A stretch of DNA of 64,000 nt from Muribaculaceae bacterium (GTDB lineage Bacteria > Bacteroidota > Bacteroidia > Bacteroidales > Muribaculaceae). The DNA lies in contig JAFLTO010000001.1 of the NCBI GenBank assembly GCA_022510425.1, forward strand, positions 62,001 through 126,000, written 5' to 3'. The notes beneath the pieces are model-generated. The model did not search any database. It had not been told where the DNA came from and saw only the letters and a program-made list of their open reading frames with translations. Positions 8,109 to 16,838 of the stretch are shown one piece after another. Positions within the stretch are counted from its first letter, which is position 1. The number at the start of each line of letters is the position of its first letter. A program made the translations under genes and the position numbers.

Positions 8109-10160
8109 TTATTGTTTTTTAGATGTGACCTTTTTTGGGCGTGAAGGTTTAATTTTGCGGAGAATCATCGCTGTGCGAGCAGGCAAATACAGTTGCAACC
8201 AGCCTTTCCCTGATGGTTTGTATAACTGATCGGGCTGAGTGAAATGATGCACCTTATCGTCTACAAGGCCATACCCTCCATAACCAAGTGCATCAGAATC
8301 GAGAACCACCTCATATTCTCCTTCCGGTGCCAGGAACCCATAACCCTCAAAACTCTTCACAGGATTCCAGTTAAAGACAAAAATCAAGTCACCTCTCATA
8401 AAAGCGAGAACCTGGTCGTCGTCTTTCTCCCACAATTTTTCCACAGGGAGAGCTTGGAAATTATACACACTCGAAACAACATCTACCATATCGTTATCGA
8501 ATGCATTAAGAAAACGGTATTTAAGGTCTTCCCTATCCACCAAATCCCATTGTCGACGTGCATATTTATAACTCCAGCCGTTACCTTCACGCGGGAAATC
8601 AATCCATTCAGGGTGACCAAATTCATTACCCATAAAGTTGAGATATCCACCGTTAATGGTTGCAAGAGTGACCAAACGAATCATCTTATGCAGAGCCATT
8701 CCTCGTGACACAGTACCATCATTATCACCCGTCATCATATGCCAATACATTTCTTTGTCAATAAGACGGAATATGATAGTCTTGTCACCCACAAGTGCTT
8801 GGTCGTGACTTTCACAGTATGATATAGTCTTTTCGTCAGCTCTTCGATTGGTGAGTTCCCAGAAAATAGAAGTTGGATGCCAATCTTCGTCTTTCTTTTC
8901 CTTGATCATCTTGATCCAGTAGTCCGGCACTCCCATGGCCATACGGTAGTCGAAACCGATACCACCATCCTCAAACTTAACAGCCAGTCCGGGCATACCA
9001 CTCATTTCCTCAGCAATTGTCACGGCCTTAGGATTCACCTCGTGAATAAGCAAGTTGGCCAAAGTGAGATAGGTCAAGGCATTTGTGTCTTGATTACCAT
9101 CGTAATAATCCGCATAGGATCCAAATGCTTTACCTAATCCATGGTCATAATATAGCATGGATGTGACTCCATCGAAACGGAAGCCGTCAAACTTGTATTC
9201 TTCAAGCCAATATTTACAATTAGATAAAAGGAAATGAAGCACTGAATTTTTACCGTAATCAAAGAGCAAAGAGTCCCATGCCGGGTGTTCTCGTCGATGG
9301 TCGCCATAGAAATAAAGGTCATAGCTACCGTCGAGTCGACCAAGACCTTCAATCTCATTCTTAACAGCATGTGAATGGACAATATCCATAATTACGGCTA
9401 TACCGAGTTTATGAGCCTCATCGATTAAACGTTTTAAATCATCGGGAGTCCCGAATCTTGAACTCGGAGCGTAGAAACTGCTGACATGATAACCAAAAGA
9501 ACCATAATACGGATGTTCTTGAATAGCCATAATCTGAATGGCGTTGTAACCATCGGCAGCTATTCTTGGAAGTATCTTTTCTCTAAATTCATCATAAGTG
9601 CCTACTCCTTCCGATTCTTGGGCCATTCCTATGTGACATTCGTAGATCAACAAGGGTTTTACATCAGGGGCAAATTTCTTAATCTTAAATTTATATGGTT
9701 TTTCGGGAGCGTAAACTTCAGCTGAGAAAATTTTTGTGTCAGGATCCTGAACCACTCTTTTGGCATAAGCCGGAATTCTTTCTCCCTCACCACCTTGCCA
9801 TTTGACGAACATTTTGAAAAGGTCGCCGTTATGGAGATCATCCTCTTCAAGTTGCAATTGCCAATCCCCATAGTTGATACGGGTCAATTTATATTTATCT
9901 TCGAGTTTCCAATCGGAGAAAGTACCGGTTAACCAAATTTCTGTTGCATTTGGTGCAAATTCGCGAAAAATCCATCCTCCTCCGGGTAAATGATGGAGAC
10001 CATAATATTTATAACCATTGGCGAAATCAGAAAGAGAACCATTGGTAGAAGCTGTGAGTTCTTCAAGTTTCTTCTCCACATCCTGATGACGTCCCTCTAT
10101 GGCTGATGCATATGGTTCAAGCCATGGGTCGTTTCGCAAAAAAGCAAGTTTCTTCTTCAT
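8109..10160 (-). CDS. glgB: 1,4-alpha-glucan (glycogen) branching enzyme, GH13
   Basis: This enzyme introduces alpha-1,6 branches into glycogen. At 683 residues it is near the shorter, eukaryote-like branching enzyme class. An N-terminal CBM48-like domain (GGWIFREFAPNATEIWLTGTFSDW) spans about residues 60-160. In the GH13 barrel the nucleophile is Asp330 (DGFRFDGVTSML), the acid/base Glu384 (IAEEMSGMPG), and the transition-state Asp453 (YCESHDQALVG). The C-terminal beta domain ends ARTAMILRKIKPSRPKKVTSKK, with a basic tail. It heads a minus-strand run that continues into DUF4923 and DUF6377. A TATATTTG -7 element and a 12-bp palindrome lie upstream, suggesting transcriptional control. Confidence 0.95.
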   Translation of the reverse strand: MKKKLAFLRNDPWLEPYASAIEGRHQDVEKKLEELTASTNGSLSDFANGYKYYGLHHLPGGGWIFREFAPNATEIWLTGTFSDWKLEDKYKLTRINYGDWQLQLEEDDLHNGDLFKMFVKWQGGEGERIPAYAKRVVQDPDTKIFSAEVYAPEKPYKFKIKKFAPDVKPLLIYECHIGMAQESEGVGTYDEFREKILPRIAADGYNAIQIMAIQEHPYYGSFGYHVSSFYAPSSRFGTPDDLKRLIDEAHKLGIAVIMDIVHSHAVKNEIEGLGRLDGSYDLYFYGDHRREHPAWDSLLFDYGKNSVLHFLLSNCKYWLEEYKFDGFRFDGVTSMLYYDHGLGKAFGSYADYYDGNQDTNALTYLTLANLLIHEVNPKAVTIAEEMSGMPGLAVKFEDGGIGFDYRMAMGVPDYWIKMIKEKKDEDWHPTSIFWELTNRRADEKTISYCESHDQALVGDKTIIFRLIDKEMYWHMMTGDNDGTVSRGMALHKMIRLVTLATINGGYLNFMGNEFGHPEWIDFPREGNGWSYKYARRQWDLVDREDLKYRFLNAFDNDMVDVVSSVYNFQALPVEKLWEKDDDQVLAFMRGDLIFVFNWNPVKSFEGYGFLAPEGEYEVVLDSDALGYGGYGLVDDKVHHFTQPDQLYKPSGKGWLQLYLPARTAMILRKIKPSRPKKVTSKKQ

Positions 10161-10242
10161 AATATTTTGTTTTGAAATTTTATCGATAATAGAATGGATT
10201 TATATAAATAACGTTTTAACCCTTTTCTATGTTTCCGATATT

Positions 10243-10250
10243 CAAATATA
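10243..10250 (-). promoter_or_regulatory. Candidate -7 element for glgB
   Basis: TATATTTG on the minus strand matches the Bacteroidetes TAnnTTTG -7 consensus about 83 bp before the glgB ATG. No good TTTG is seen at the -33 position; instead a CTAAACGTTTAG palindrome lies there, which would fit an activator- or repressor-dependent promoter. Confidence 0.4.
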
Positions 10251-10261
10251 ATGCAAAAAAT

Positions 10262-10273
10262 CTAAACGTTTAG
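10262..10273. promoter_or_regulatory. CTAAACGTTTAG palindrome, LacI-type operator candidate
   Basis: This perfect 12-bp palindrome with a central CG resembles binding sites of LacI/PurR-family regulators. It starts about 12 bp upstream of the candidate glgB -7 element, overlapping the expected -33 region. A weaker related sequence with AACGTT at its core occurs near 10209-10216 in the glgB leader. No LacI-family gene is in the window, so the cognate regulator is unknown. Confidence 0.4.
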
Positions 10274-10381
10274 TATTGTTATTAAAATATCGGAGTATCC
10301 GTTTCGTTGAATAGAAAAGTAGCGTTTTTTGGGAAGCTTTAGCAGTGATTTTAAATAATTAGACATAATAGCTAGTTATAA

Positions 10382-10413
10382 GTTGATTTTATTCCATAAA
10401 AAAAGTAAATTTG
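10382..10413 (+). promoter_or_regulatory. Predicted promoter of the WecA-like gene
   Basis: A GTTG (10382-10385) and TAAATTTG (10406-10413) spaced by 20 nt fit the Bacteroidetes -33/-7 pattern. The predicted transcript begins near 10420, a short distance before the ATG at 10439. Confidence 0.55.
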
Positions 10414-10438
10414 CAAATTCGGAAACGCATTCCTTGAT

Positions 10439-11566
10439 ATGATACATTGGATTTTCAACGACATCATAGCTTTTTTTGTATCAATCTTGTTGGCAGGGAT
10501 TATAATACCCCAGATTCTCTTGATTGCATTCAGAAAAAAACTTTTTGATGAAGTTGACGAGCGAAAAATCCACAAGGGAGTGATTCCGAGATTAGGAGGA
10601 ATAGCATTTTTCCCCTCGATTCTATTTTCTTTTTTCATAGTTTTAGGTTTCAGCCTTAAATATTATGGATGGGAAACAATTGGTCCGTATATGGACGTAT
10701 TGGTGCCCTTCTTTTTTATGGTATGTGCCGTTCTTCTTATGTTTCTTGTAGGAATAGCCGACGACCTTATAGGAGTGAGGTATATGGCGAAATTCGCCAT
10801 ACAGATTTTGGCCTCCATTCTTATAGTGTTTTCCGGTCAATACATAGATAATTTTTTCGGATTCCTTTGGATTCATCATGTATATAACTGGATCGGATGG
10901 ATTGTTACTGCCTTTATGGTAGTGTATGTTGTCAATGCGATAAATCTGATAGATGGAATTGACGGTTTGGCATCAGGTCTAAGCACTGTAGCTTTTGTTT
11001 TCTACACTATTATTTTTTATCAGGCAGGACAATACACCTATTCTCTGTTGGCGGCTGCTTCAGCAGGTACACTTATGCCTTTTTTCTACTATAATGTTTT
11101 TGGTAATGTCATTAAGCAGAAAAAAATATTCATGGGTGACACCGGGGCCTTGACCACAGGAATGATACTGATTTTCCTTGCAATTGAGATGCTCCACATT
11201 GATGATTCAGGTTTGGTTCTTACTTATAATCCTGTAATACTCGGCATATCCCCTTTGCTCCTTCCTTTGTTTGATGTGGTAAGAGTATATTTACACCGTG
11301 TAGTTAGACATAAGAATCCATTTTTACCCGATAAAGCCCATATTCATCATAAACTCTTGGCATTAGGTTTGAATCAAAGGATAGCTTTGATAGCGATATT
11401 ACTTGGATCGATGTTCTTCATTGTGATCAACATGTTCCTGTCAAGTTTCTTGAATCCCACATTTATCATTTTAGGCGATATTTTCTTATACTCTATAACC
11501 AACGTTATCCTTTCTAAGACTATACATAAAAGAGAAAAACGTTTGGGTAAAAAACTATGTGACTAA
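10439..11566 (+). CDS. Undecaprenyl-phosphate sugar-1-phosphate transferase (WecA/TagO/MraY family)
   Basis: This polytopic inner-membrane enzyme moves a (usually N-acetylated) sugar-1-phosphate from a UDP-sugar to undecaprenyl phosphate, the first step of many surface glycans. About ten hydrophobic segments are visible. The family's cytoplasmic motifs are present: KIHKGVIPRLGG near residue 40, VGIADDLIGVRYM (DD pair) near 105, NAINLIDGIDGLASG near 165, MGDTGAL near 235, and the HIHHKLL loop near 300. The exact sugar cannot be read from sequence. It is followed 12 bp later by a DegT/DnrJ aminotransferase, a pairing common in glycan or protein-glycosylation loci. WecA-like is more likely than MraY because no murein genes are nearby. 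Confidence 0.88.
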   Translation: MIHWIFNDIIAFFVSILLAGIIIPQILLIAFRKKLFDEVDERKIHKGVIPRLGGIAFFPSILFSFFIVLGFSLKYYGWETIGPYMDVLVPFFFMVCAVLLMFLVGIADDLIGVRYMAKFAIQILASILIVFSGQYIDNFFGFLWIHHVYNWIGWIVTAFMVVYVVNAINLIDGIDGLASGLSTVAFVFYTIIFYQAGQYTYSLLAAASAGTLMPFFYYNVFGNVIKQKKIFMGDTGALTTGMILIFLAIEMLHIDDSGLVLTYNPVILGISPLLLPLFDVVRVYLHRVVRHKNPFLPDKAHIHHKLLALGLNQRIALIAILLGSMFFIVINMFLSSFLNPTFIILGDIFLYSITNVILSKTIHKREKRLGKKLCD

Positions 11567-11578
11567 ACTTCCTTTATT

Positions 11579-12868
11579 TTGGAACGTATCCATCTATGTT
11601 TGAACCATATGTCCGGTAAAGAACTGGACTATGTAAAAAAAGCATTTGAGGGAAACTGGGTGGTACCCTTAGGACCCGATGTCGATGCTTTTGAAAAATC
11701 CCTTGAAAACTTTGTAGACACAAATACGGAAGGCACTTCGGTTTCCAACAGCAAGGTGGTGGCGTTATCTTCCGGAACAGCAGCCCTCCATTTAGCTCTT
11801 GTGGGTTGTAATGTGGGACTTGGTGATGAAGTGTTAGTGCAATCATTCACCTTCTGTGCCTCAAGTAATCCCGTAACCTATTTAGGAGCAACACCCGTAT
11901 TCATAGATTCTGAGCGAGAGACGTGGAATATGGATCCGGAGCTTCTTGCCATAGCCATCGAAGATCGGGTTGTTAAAACCGGCAAGAAACCTAAAGCTAT
12001 TATACCTGTGGCATTATATGGTATGCCATATCAAATCGAGAAAATAAAGGAGGTTGCAGAGAGATATGAAATACCCCTGATAGAGGATGCTGCCGAAGGC
12101 TTCGGTTCACGTTATAAAGGCCGGGTTTTAGGCACTTTCGGCAAATTCGGAGTATTAAGTTTCAATGGAAACAAAATGATCACCACATCAGGTGGAGGTG
12201 CGTTGATATGTAGAGATGAAAAAGCAAAGAACGAATTAATGTTTTATGCAACACAGGCTCGGGAGTCATATCCTTATTATCAACATGAAAAGATAGGATA
12301 CAATTACAGAATGAGTAACATTTGTGCAGCTATTGGCAGAGGGCAAATGACTATCTTGGAAGAACATATCGCACATCATAAATATGTGCAAAAACGATAT
12401 TGTGAATTATTACAAGACGTACAGGGGATTAAAATGCATCAAGCACCCGTATTATCGTCTGAGGGTGATGATTTAAAGGGGACGTTTGATTCTAACTATT
12501 GGTTGTGCACTGCTTTACTTGATCCCTCTTTAAAGATAAGGGGACAGGAAAATGCATATAAATCAATTGTGAAAGGAGCTGTTGGAGGAGCTTCGGGAGT
12601 TACTCATGTTGCCACCTCCTCTCATACAGAGCATGAGCCGAATGCTAATGTGGAAGCATTGCGAATTGCTCTTGACCAAGCCAATATTGAAGCTCGGCCT
12701 TTGTGGAAACCTATGCATTTACAGCCGGTGTATAAAAAAAATCCGGCTTATGTCAATGGAGTTTCAGAATCACTTTTCAAAGTAGGTATTTGTTTGCCGT
12801 CCGGACCATGGGTTACCGACACTCATATCGATTACATTGTTTCCATTATAAAGAATTCCATATTATAA
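11579..12868 (+). CDS. DegT/DnrJ/EryC1/StrS family aminotransferase
   Basis: This PLP-dependent sugar aminotransferase would act on a UDP-4-keto-sugar to make an amino sugar for surface glycans. It starts at TTG, because the product's MERIHLCLNHMSGKELDYVKKAFEGNWVVPLGP aligns with the usual N-terminus; the next in-frame ATG (residue 11) would remove part of it. The PLP lysine lies in FNGNKMITTSGGGAL, around residue 198, and ALSSGTAALHLAL near 70 is the cofactor phosphate site. At 429 residues it is somewhat longer than typical. An unusual Gly/Ser/His-rich insertion (GAVGGASGVTHVATSSHTEHEP) occurs near residue 340, before the C-terminal substrate region. It forms an apparent operon with the WecA-like and patatin genes. 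Confidence 0.88.
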   Translation: MERIHLCLNHMSGKELDYVKKAFEGNWVVPLGPDVDAFEKSLENFVDTNTEGTSVSNSKVVALSSGTAALHLALVGCNVGLGDEVLVQSFTFCASSNPVTYLGATPVFIDSERETWNMDPELLAIAIEDRVVKTGKKPKAIIPVALYGMPYQIEKIKEVAERYEIPLIEDAAEGFGSRYKGRVLGTFGKFGVLSFNGNKMITTSGGGALICRDEKAKNELMFYATQARESYPYYQHEKIGYNYRMSNICAAIGRGQMTILEEHIAHHKYVQKRYCELLQDVQGIKMHQAPVLSSEGDDLKGTFDSNYWLCTALLDPSLKIRGQENAYKSIVKGAVGGASGVTHVATSSHTEHEPNANVEALRIALDQANIEARPLWKPMHLQPVYKKNPAYVNGVSESLFKVGICLPSGPWVTDTHIDYIVSIIKNSIL

Positions 12869-12877
12869 ACAATTACT

Positions 12878-15268
12878 ATGAAAATCTTCCGGTTCCTTTT
12901 TATATCTATATTTTTTTTCAATCAATTTTTTATTTACGCGCAGAGCCCAAATGAAGAAAGCAATAATAACAATGAAACGGTGGGATTAGTGCTTTCCGGA
13001 GGAGGAGCCAAGGGCATAGCGCATATAGGTGTGATTAAAGCATTGGAAGATAACGAAATACCTATTGACTATGTCACCGGCACATCCATGGGAGCAATAG
13101 TAGGTTCTTTATACAGTTGCGGATGGAATCCGGATCAAATGCTTGGCTTGATTCTTTCACCCGGTTTCAAAGACTGGAGCAGCGGGACTCTTAACAAAAA
13201 ATTCGAATACTATGTTTCTATGGATCAGCCTACTCCAAAATGGCTCACGTTGAATCCGGAAAAAAATGACAGCACCAATATTTTCTCACATATTATACCT
13301 ACATCTCTCATCAACCCCATCCCGATGAATTTAGAGTTTTTGGAGCTTTATTCACCGTACACGGAGCAATGTGGAGAAAACTTTAACAATCTTTTTGTAC
13401 CGTTCAGATGTGTGACAAGTGATGTTTATCACAAACACAAGATTGTTCTAAAATCGGGGTCTCTGGGTGACGCAGTCAGAGCTTCCATGAGTTTCCCTTT
13501 GGTTTTCAAACCTATTAAAATTGATGGAGTGTTGGTGTATGACGGAGGCATTTACGATAATTTCCCGGTTGATGTAATGCAAGAAGATTTTCATCCCGAC
13601 TTCATAATAGGAGTTTCGGTATCGGCACCTGACGGTAAACCTGAACCGGGTGATATCTATAGCCAACTTGAGGATATGATCATACAAAACAATAACTATG
13701 ACGTACCAGCTAAAAATGGAGTAAAGATACAGGTGCCCGTTTTAAATTATGGAGTTCTTGACTGGGGAGAAGCAAAAGAGATATATGAAATAGGATATAA
13801 AACCGGACTGTCGATGGTAGACTCAATCAAGAAAAGAGTATCGGCTAGAGAGAGCCTGGCTGAGGTGACGAAACGGAGAGAGGAGTTTGCTTCACAAACC
13901 CCCGTAGTATCGTTCGACTCAATTGAAGTGACGGGTGCTACCCCATCTCAAACAAAATACCTGAAATTCCTTTTTGAGGGTAAAAGGAAGAAAGGAGAAC
14001 CTTTCAGACCCATTGGATTGGGACAAGTGAAAGAAGGATATTACCGGGCAGTAGAAGAAGGAAAGCTTTATAATTTACTACCCCAGGCTAAGTTTGGTGA
14101 AGACGGTAAAAATGTCTTGCTTCTGGAAGCCACTGTAAAGAGTCCTTGGTCAGTTGGCGTAGGAGGTTGGATATCCAGTTCTACTAACAGTATGCTTTAC
14201 CTGACTGCAGGGTTTCATACCTTAAGTTTCAACAGTCTGAGCATTGATATTGGAGGTTGGCTGGGACAATCTTATTATGCAGGGCAATTAAGAGCAAAAG
14301 TTAATCTCACGTCCTCCACCCCTTCATATCTTGAATTGGAAGGAGTGGTGAGTCGTCAGAAGTACTATAATGATGAAATACTATTTTTTGAGTCTAGTCT
14401 ACCCTCTTTCATTAATGAGTTTCAAGATTATGTGAAACTAAAATATAAATGGGCAATTGGACATCCGGCCAAAGGGTTTGTAAGTCTTGGATATGGTAAA
14501 ATCGTTGACACCTATTTCCCACAATTTGAGTCAGACTACTACAGACTTTACAAAGACAAGACAGTCTATAAAGTGGCCACATTCCAAGGAGGTATAGAAT
14601 TAAACACTCTTAACAATCTTATGTATCCTTCACAAGGTAAAGATTGGTTATTTAAACTAATGTTCAATCATGAAGAGAGCCAGTTAAGAATATATGAAGC
14701 CGAGACATTGGATAAATGGCAACATCATTTCGTAGGATCACTTGAACTCCTATGGAAACACTATTTCAATCTGCACAATAATTTCAAATTAGGAGGATTA
14801 GTAAACGGAATTTATACTTTCAATAAACTGTATCAGGATTACACCGCCACAATGATGCATTCTCCTGCATTCGCTCCCACACCATCTACTAAAAATTACT
14901 TTAATCCGGCATTCCGTTCCCCGAGTTATTTAGCTGCAGGCTTAATACCAATCTGGACACCATTCAATCACGCACAGTTGCGAGGAGATTTCTATGCTTT
15001 TTTACCTATACGTTATATCTCACCTGACTATAGTGCCACACCTGATGTTAGTTCATCAACGCCAACTTATTCTGATCCCCAAGTTATAGCTAGATACGAT
15101 GGTTGGTTTAAGAAACCGCAATATCTTTGCGAACTGGCGGCAGTTTATAATTTCCCATTCTCAAGTATTTCTCTTTATGTGAATTATCTTTCCTCACCCA
15201 ATAAGGGCTCATGGAATTTCGGAATCAATTTCGGGCTGTTTTTCCAGGCACCCAAACTGATCCGTTAG
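12878..15268 (+). CDS. Patatin-like phospholipase with POTRA-like domain and outer-membrane barrel
   Basis: An N-terminal signal peptide (MKIFRFLFISIFFFNQFFIYA) is followed by a patatin domain at about residues 35-330. It has the oxyanion motif GGGAKGIAH, the nucleophile elbow GTSMGA and the catalytic DGG in VYDGGIYDNFP. Next comes a POTRA-like segment (FDSIEVTGATPSQTKYLKFLF) near 350-430. The final ~370 residues are rich in alternating aromatic strands, consistent with a BamA/TpsB-like barrel. The architecture matches type Vd secretion proteins such as PlpD, and the RssA/NTE-type lipase family. I infer an outer-membrane-anchored lipid acyl hydrolase. Its last 44 bp overlap the convergent apbE coding sequence. 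Confidence 0.9.
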   Translation: MKIFRFLFISIFFFNQFFIYAQSPNEESNNNNETVGLVLSGGGAKGIAHIGVIKALEDNEIPIDYVTGTSMGAIVGSLYSCGWNPDQMLGLILSPGFKDWSSGTLNKKFEYYVSMDQPTPKWLTLNPEKNDSTNIFSHIIPTSLINPIPMNLEFLELYSPYTEQCGENFNNLFVPFRCVTSDVYHKHKIVLKSGSLGDAVRASMSFPLVFKPIKIDGVLVYDGGIYDNFPVDVMQEDFHPDFIIGVSVSAPDGKPEPGDIYSQLEDMIIQNNNYDVPAKNGVKIQVPVLNYGVLDWGEAKEIYEIGYKTGLSMVDSIKKRVSARESLAEVTKRREEFASQTPVVSFDSIEVTGATPSQTKYLKFLFEGKRKKGEPFRPIGLGQVKEGYYRAVEEGKLYNLLPQAKFGEDGKNVLLLEATVKSPWSVGVGGWISSSTNSMLYLTAGFHTLSFNSLSIDIGGWLGQSYYAGQLRAKVNLTSSTPSYLELEGVVSRQKYYNDEILFFESSLPSFINEFQDYVKLKYKWAIGHPAKGFVSLGYGKIVDTYFPQFESDYYRLYKDKTVYKVATFQGGIELNTLNNLMYPSQGKDWLFKLMFNHEESQLRIYEAETLDKWQHHFVGSLELLWKHYFNLHNNFKLGGLVNGIYTFNKLYQDYTATMMHSPAFAPTPSTKNYFNPAFRSPSYLAAGLIPIWTPFNHAQLRGDFYAFLPIRYISPDYSATPDVSSSTPTYSDPQVIARYDGWFKKPQYLCELAAVYNFPFSSISLYVNYLSSPNKGSWNFGINFGLFFQAPKLIR

Positions 15269-16199
15269 CAGTTATCAAGACTCCTTCCACTCGAGCCATT
15301 TTGAGAAGTTCCTGAGCTTCTTCCACAGTACCAGCCATACAAGCTGTGGCCAATCCATCAGCCTCCATGCAAGTTGGAGCGATTACGGTGGCACTTAAAA
15401 TCTCTGACTCAACGGGGCGTCCTGTAGTTGGTGAAATAGTGTGTCCAACTTTTCTTCCGTTTTCCTCTCTGAAATTCCTATAATTTCCGGAAGTTGCTAT
15501 TCCTGCATCCGTTAATTCCAAAATTTCGGCAGCTTCCTTGCCGGACTCGACACCTTCTTGGGGAACATCTATAGCTATACGCCATTTACCTCCCGAAGGG
15601 CTGTGGCCACTTAGTGATATTTCACCACCAATTTCTACCATATAATTCGATACTCCGTTTCTTTTAAACATATCACCAACTGCATCACATCCATAACCCT
15701 TGGCTATTGCTGAAAAATTAAAATGGACTCTTGGGTCTTCCTTTATAATTGTTCCATCCTGAATTTTTGTTTTGAGAATGCCTACAAAATCCAAAATACT
15801 ATCAATTGCCAATGTATCTCTTGAAGCCGTATGTCCTATACCGAATCCCCAGGCATCAACCAACGGTGACACAGTAGGATCAAAACGCCCTGAACTTAAT
15901 TCATTAATTTTGATGGAAGCATTATAAACTTTTATTAAATGAGGGTCAGCCTTTACACGATCTTTGGCATTTAATTCTGATACAAGAGAGTTCTTATCAA
16001 ACACAGAAAGACTTTTACTAACATCATTCAAAACCGGCAATATGGAATCTTGAAGTTCTTTGGGGCCTTGAAAGGTTACATGATAGACAGTATTCCAAAT
16101 CATTCCTTCAGCTTTTACAAATGCCTCACTCTTGGAGCAGGCAATTGAAACACAGAAGAACATTATGACACCTCCAATCAGATAATAAAATTTAGCCAT
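15225..16199 (-). CDS. apbE: FAD:protein FMN transferase, ApbE-like lipoprotein
   Basis: ApbE covalently attaches FMN to Thr/Ser of target flavoproteins such as Na+-NQR or RNF subunits outside the inner membrane. The track's start at 16217 is TTG. The ATG at 16199 yields MAKFYYLIGGVIMFFCVSIACSK, a good lipoprotein signal with Cys anchor, so I use it. Family motifs are the VDAWGFGIG segment near residue 105, IAKGYGCDAVGDMF, VEIGGEISLSG, HTISPTTGRP near 250, and the Mg2+/FAD site MEADGLATACMAG near 280. Length (~324 residues) is normal. No target flavoprotein operon is in the window. The gene is convergent with the patatin gene and overlaps it by 44 bp. Confidence 0.92.
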   Translation of the reverse strand: MAKFYYLIGGVIMFFCVSIACSKSEAFVKAEGMIWNTVYHVTFQGPKELQDSILPVLNDVSKSLSVFDKNSLVSELNAKDRVKADPHLIKVYNASIKINELSSGRFDPTVSPLVDAWGFGIGHTASRDTLAIDSILDFVGILKTKIQDGTIIKEDPRVHFNFSAIAKGYGCDAVGDMFKRNGVSNYMVEIGGEISLSGHSPSGGKWRIAIDVPQEGVESGKEAAEILELTDAGIATSGNYRNFREENGRKVGHTISPTTGRPVESEILSATVIAPTCMEADGLATACMAGTVEEAQELLKMARVEGVLITANGSVWVPGKTARN

Positions 16200-16233
16200 G
16201 ATGTTTATTTTTTTCAAATTTAGTCATTTTCAT

Positions 16234-16241
16234 TAATTTTG
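16234..16241 (+). promoter_or_regulatory. -7 element directly before the DJ-1-like gene
   Basis: TAATTTTG ends only 5 nt before the ATG at 16247. If used, transcription would begin at or within a base or two of the start codon, producing a leaderless or nearly leaderless mRNA. The -33 region is T-rich without a clear TTTG. Confidence 0.45.
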
Positions 16242-16246
16242 CTATT

Positions 16247-16837
16247 ATGAAAGAATCATTTGTTTTTCTCGCTGACGGTTTCGAAGAAATCGAAGCAATC
16301 ACAGTAATCGACGTTTTACGCCGAGCCGGAATAAACTTACAGACAATATCCATCACCTCTGCGCTTCAAGTGAAGGGAGCCCATGGAGTAACCGTAAATG
16401 CAGATCTTCTATTCGATAACACCTTGTTTTCAAATCCTGCTTGGCTGATATTGCCGGGAGGAATGCCCGGTGCCACTAATTTATATGAATTCGGACCTTT
16501 ACAAGGGTTACTGAAGAATCAGGCAGAATCTGAGCATGGAAGAATAGCTGCCATATGTGCCGCACCGGCAGTTGTTTTAGGACAACTGGGTCTTCTTAAA
16601 AAGGAGAAAGCCACCTGTTATCCTGGTTTTGAACATATGATAGAAGGTGCGGAATTAATAGACGAACCGGTTGTGGTTAGTCACAAATTTGTCACCGGTA
16701 ACGGACCGGCTTATGCCTTACCTTGGGCCTTGACAATTGTTAAGGAAGCACTTGGACAGGAAGCTGCGGCTAAAGTGGCAAGCGGAATGCTTTACTATCC
16801 CACTGAATTAAATCCGCAAGACAACTACTTCGGATAA
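16247..16837 (+). CDS. DJ-1/PfpI (ThiJ) family protein, YajL-like
   Basis: This class I glutamine amidotransferase-like protein is of the DJ-1 family, whose members act as chaperones, glyoxalases or protein/nucleotide deglycases. The activity of this one is not decidable from sequence. It has 196 residues. The family N-terminus FLADGFEEIEAITVIDVLRRAG carries the conserved Glu, and the nucleophilic cysteine lies in IAAICAAPAVVLG near residue 104. The substrate-pocket GNGPAYALPWALTIV near 150 is typical of the YajL/DJ-1 subgroup. It is the first gene of a plus-strand run with the YigZ-like gene (1-bp gap). A promoter element lies immediately in front of the ATG. Confidence 0.9.
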   Translation: MKESFVFLADGFEEIEAITVIDVLRRAGINLQTISITSALQVKGAHGVTVNADLLFDNTLFSNPAWLILPGGMPGATNLYEFGPLQGLLKNQAESEHGRIAAICAAPAVVLGQLGLLKKEKATCYPGFEHMIEGAELIDEPVVVSHKFVTGNGPAYALPWALTIVKEALGQEAAAKVASGMLYYPTELNPQDNYFG

Positions 16838-16838
16838 G

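Noticed and set aside
7912-8229. Plus-strand 105-aa ORF over the DUF4923/glgB boundary
   Set aside because: Lies antisense to two recognisable genes and has no family resemblance.
8244-8708. Plus-strand 154-aa ORF inside glgB
   Set aside because: Long but fully antisense to the conserved GH13 domain; a shadow frame.
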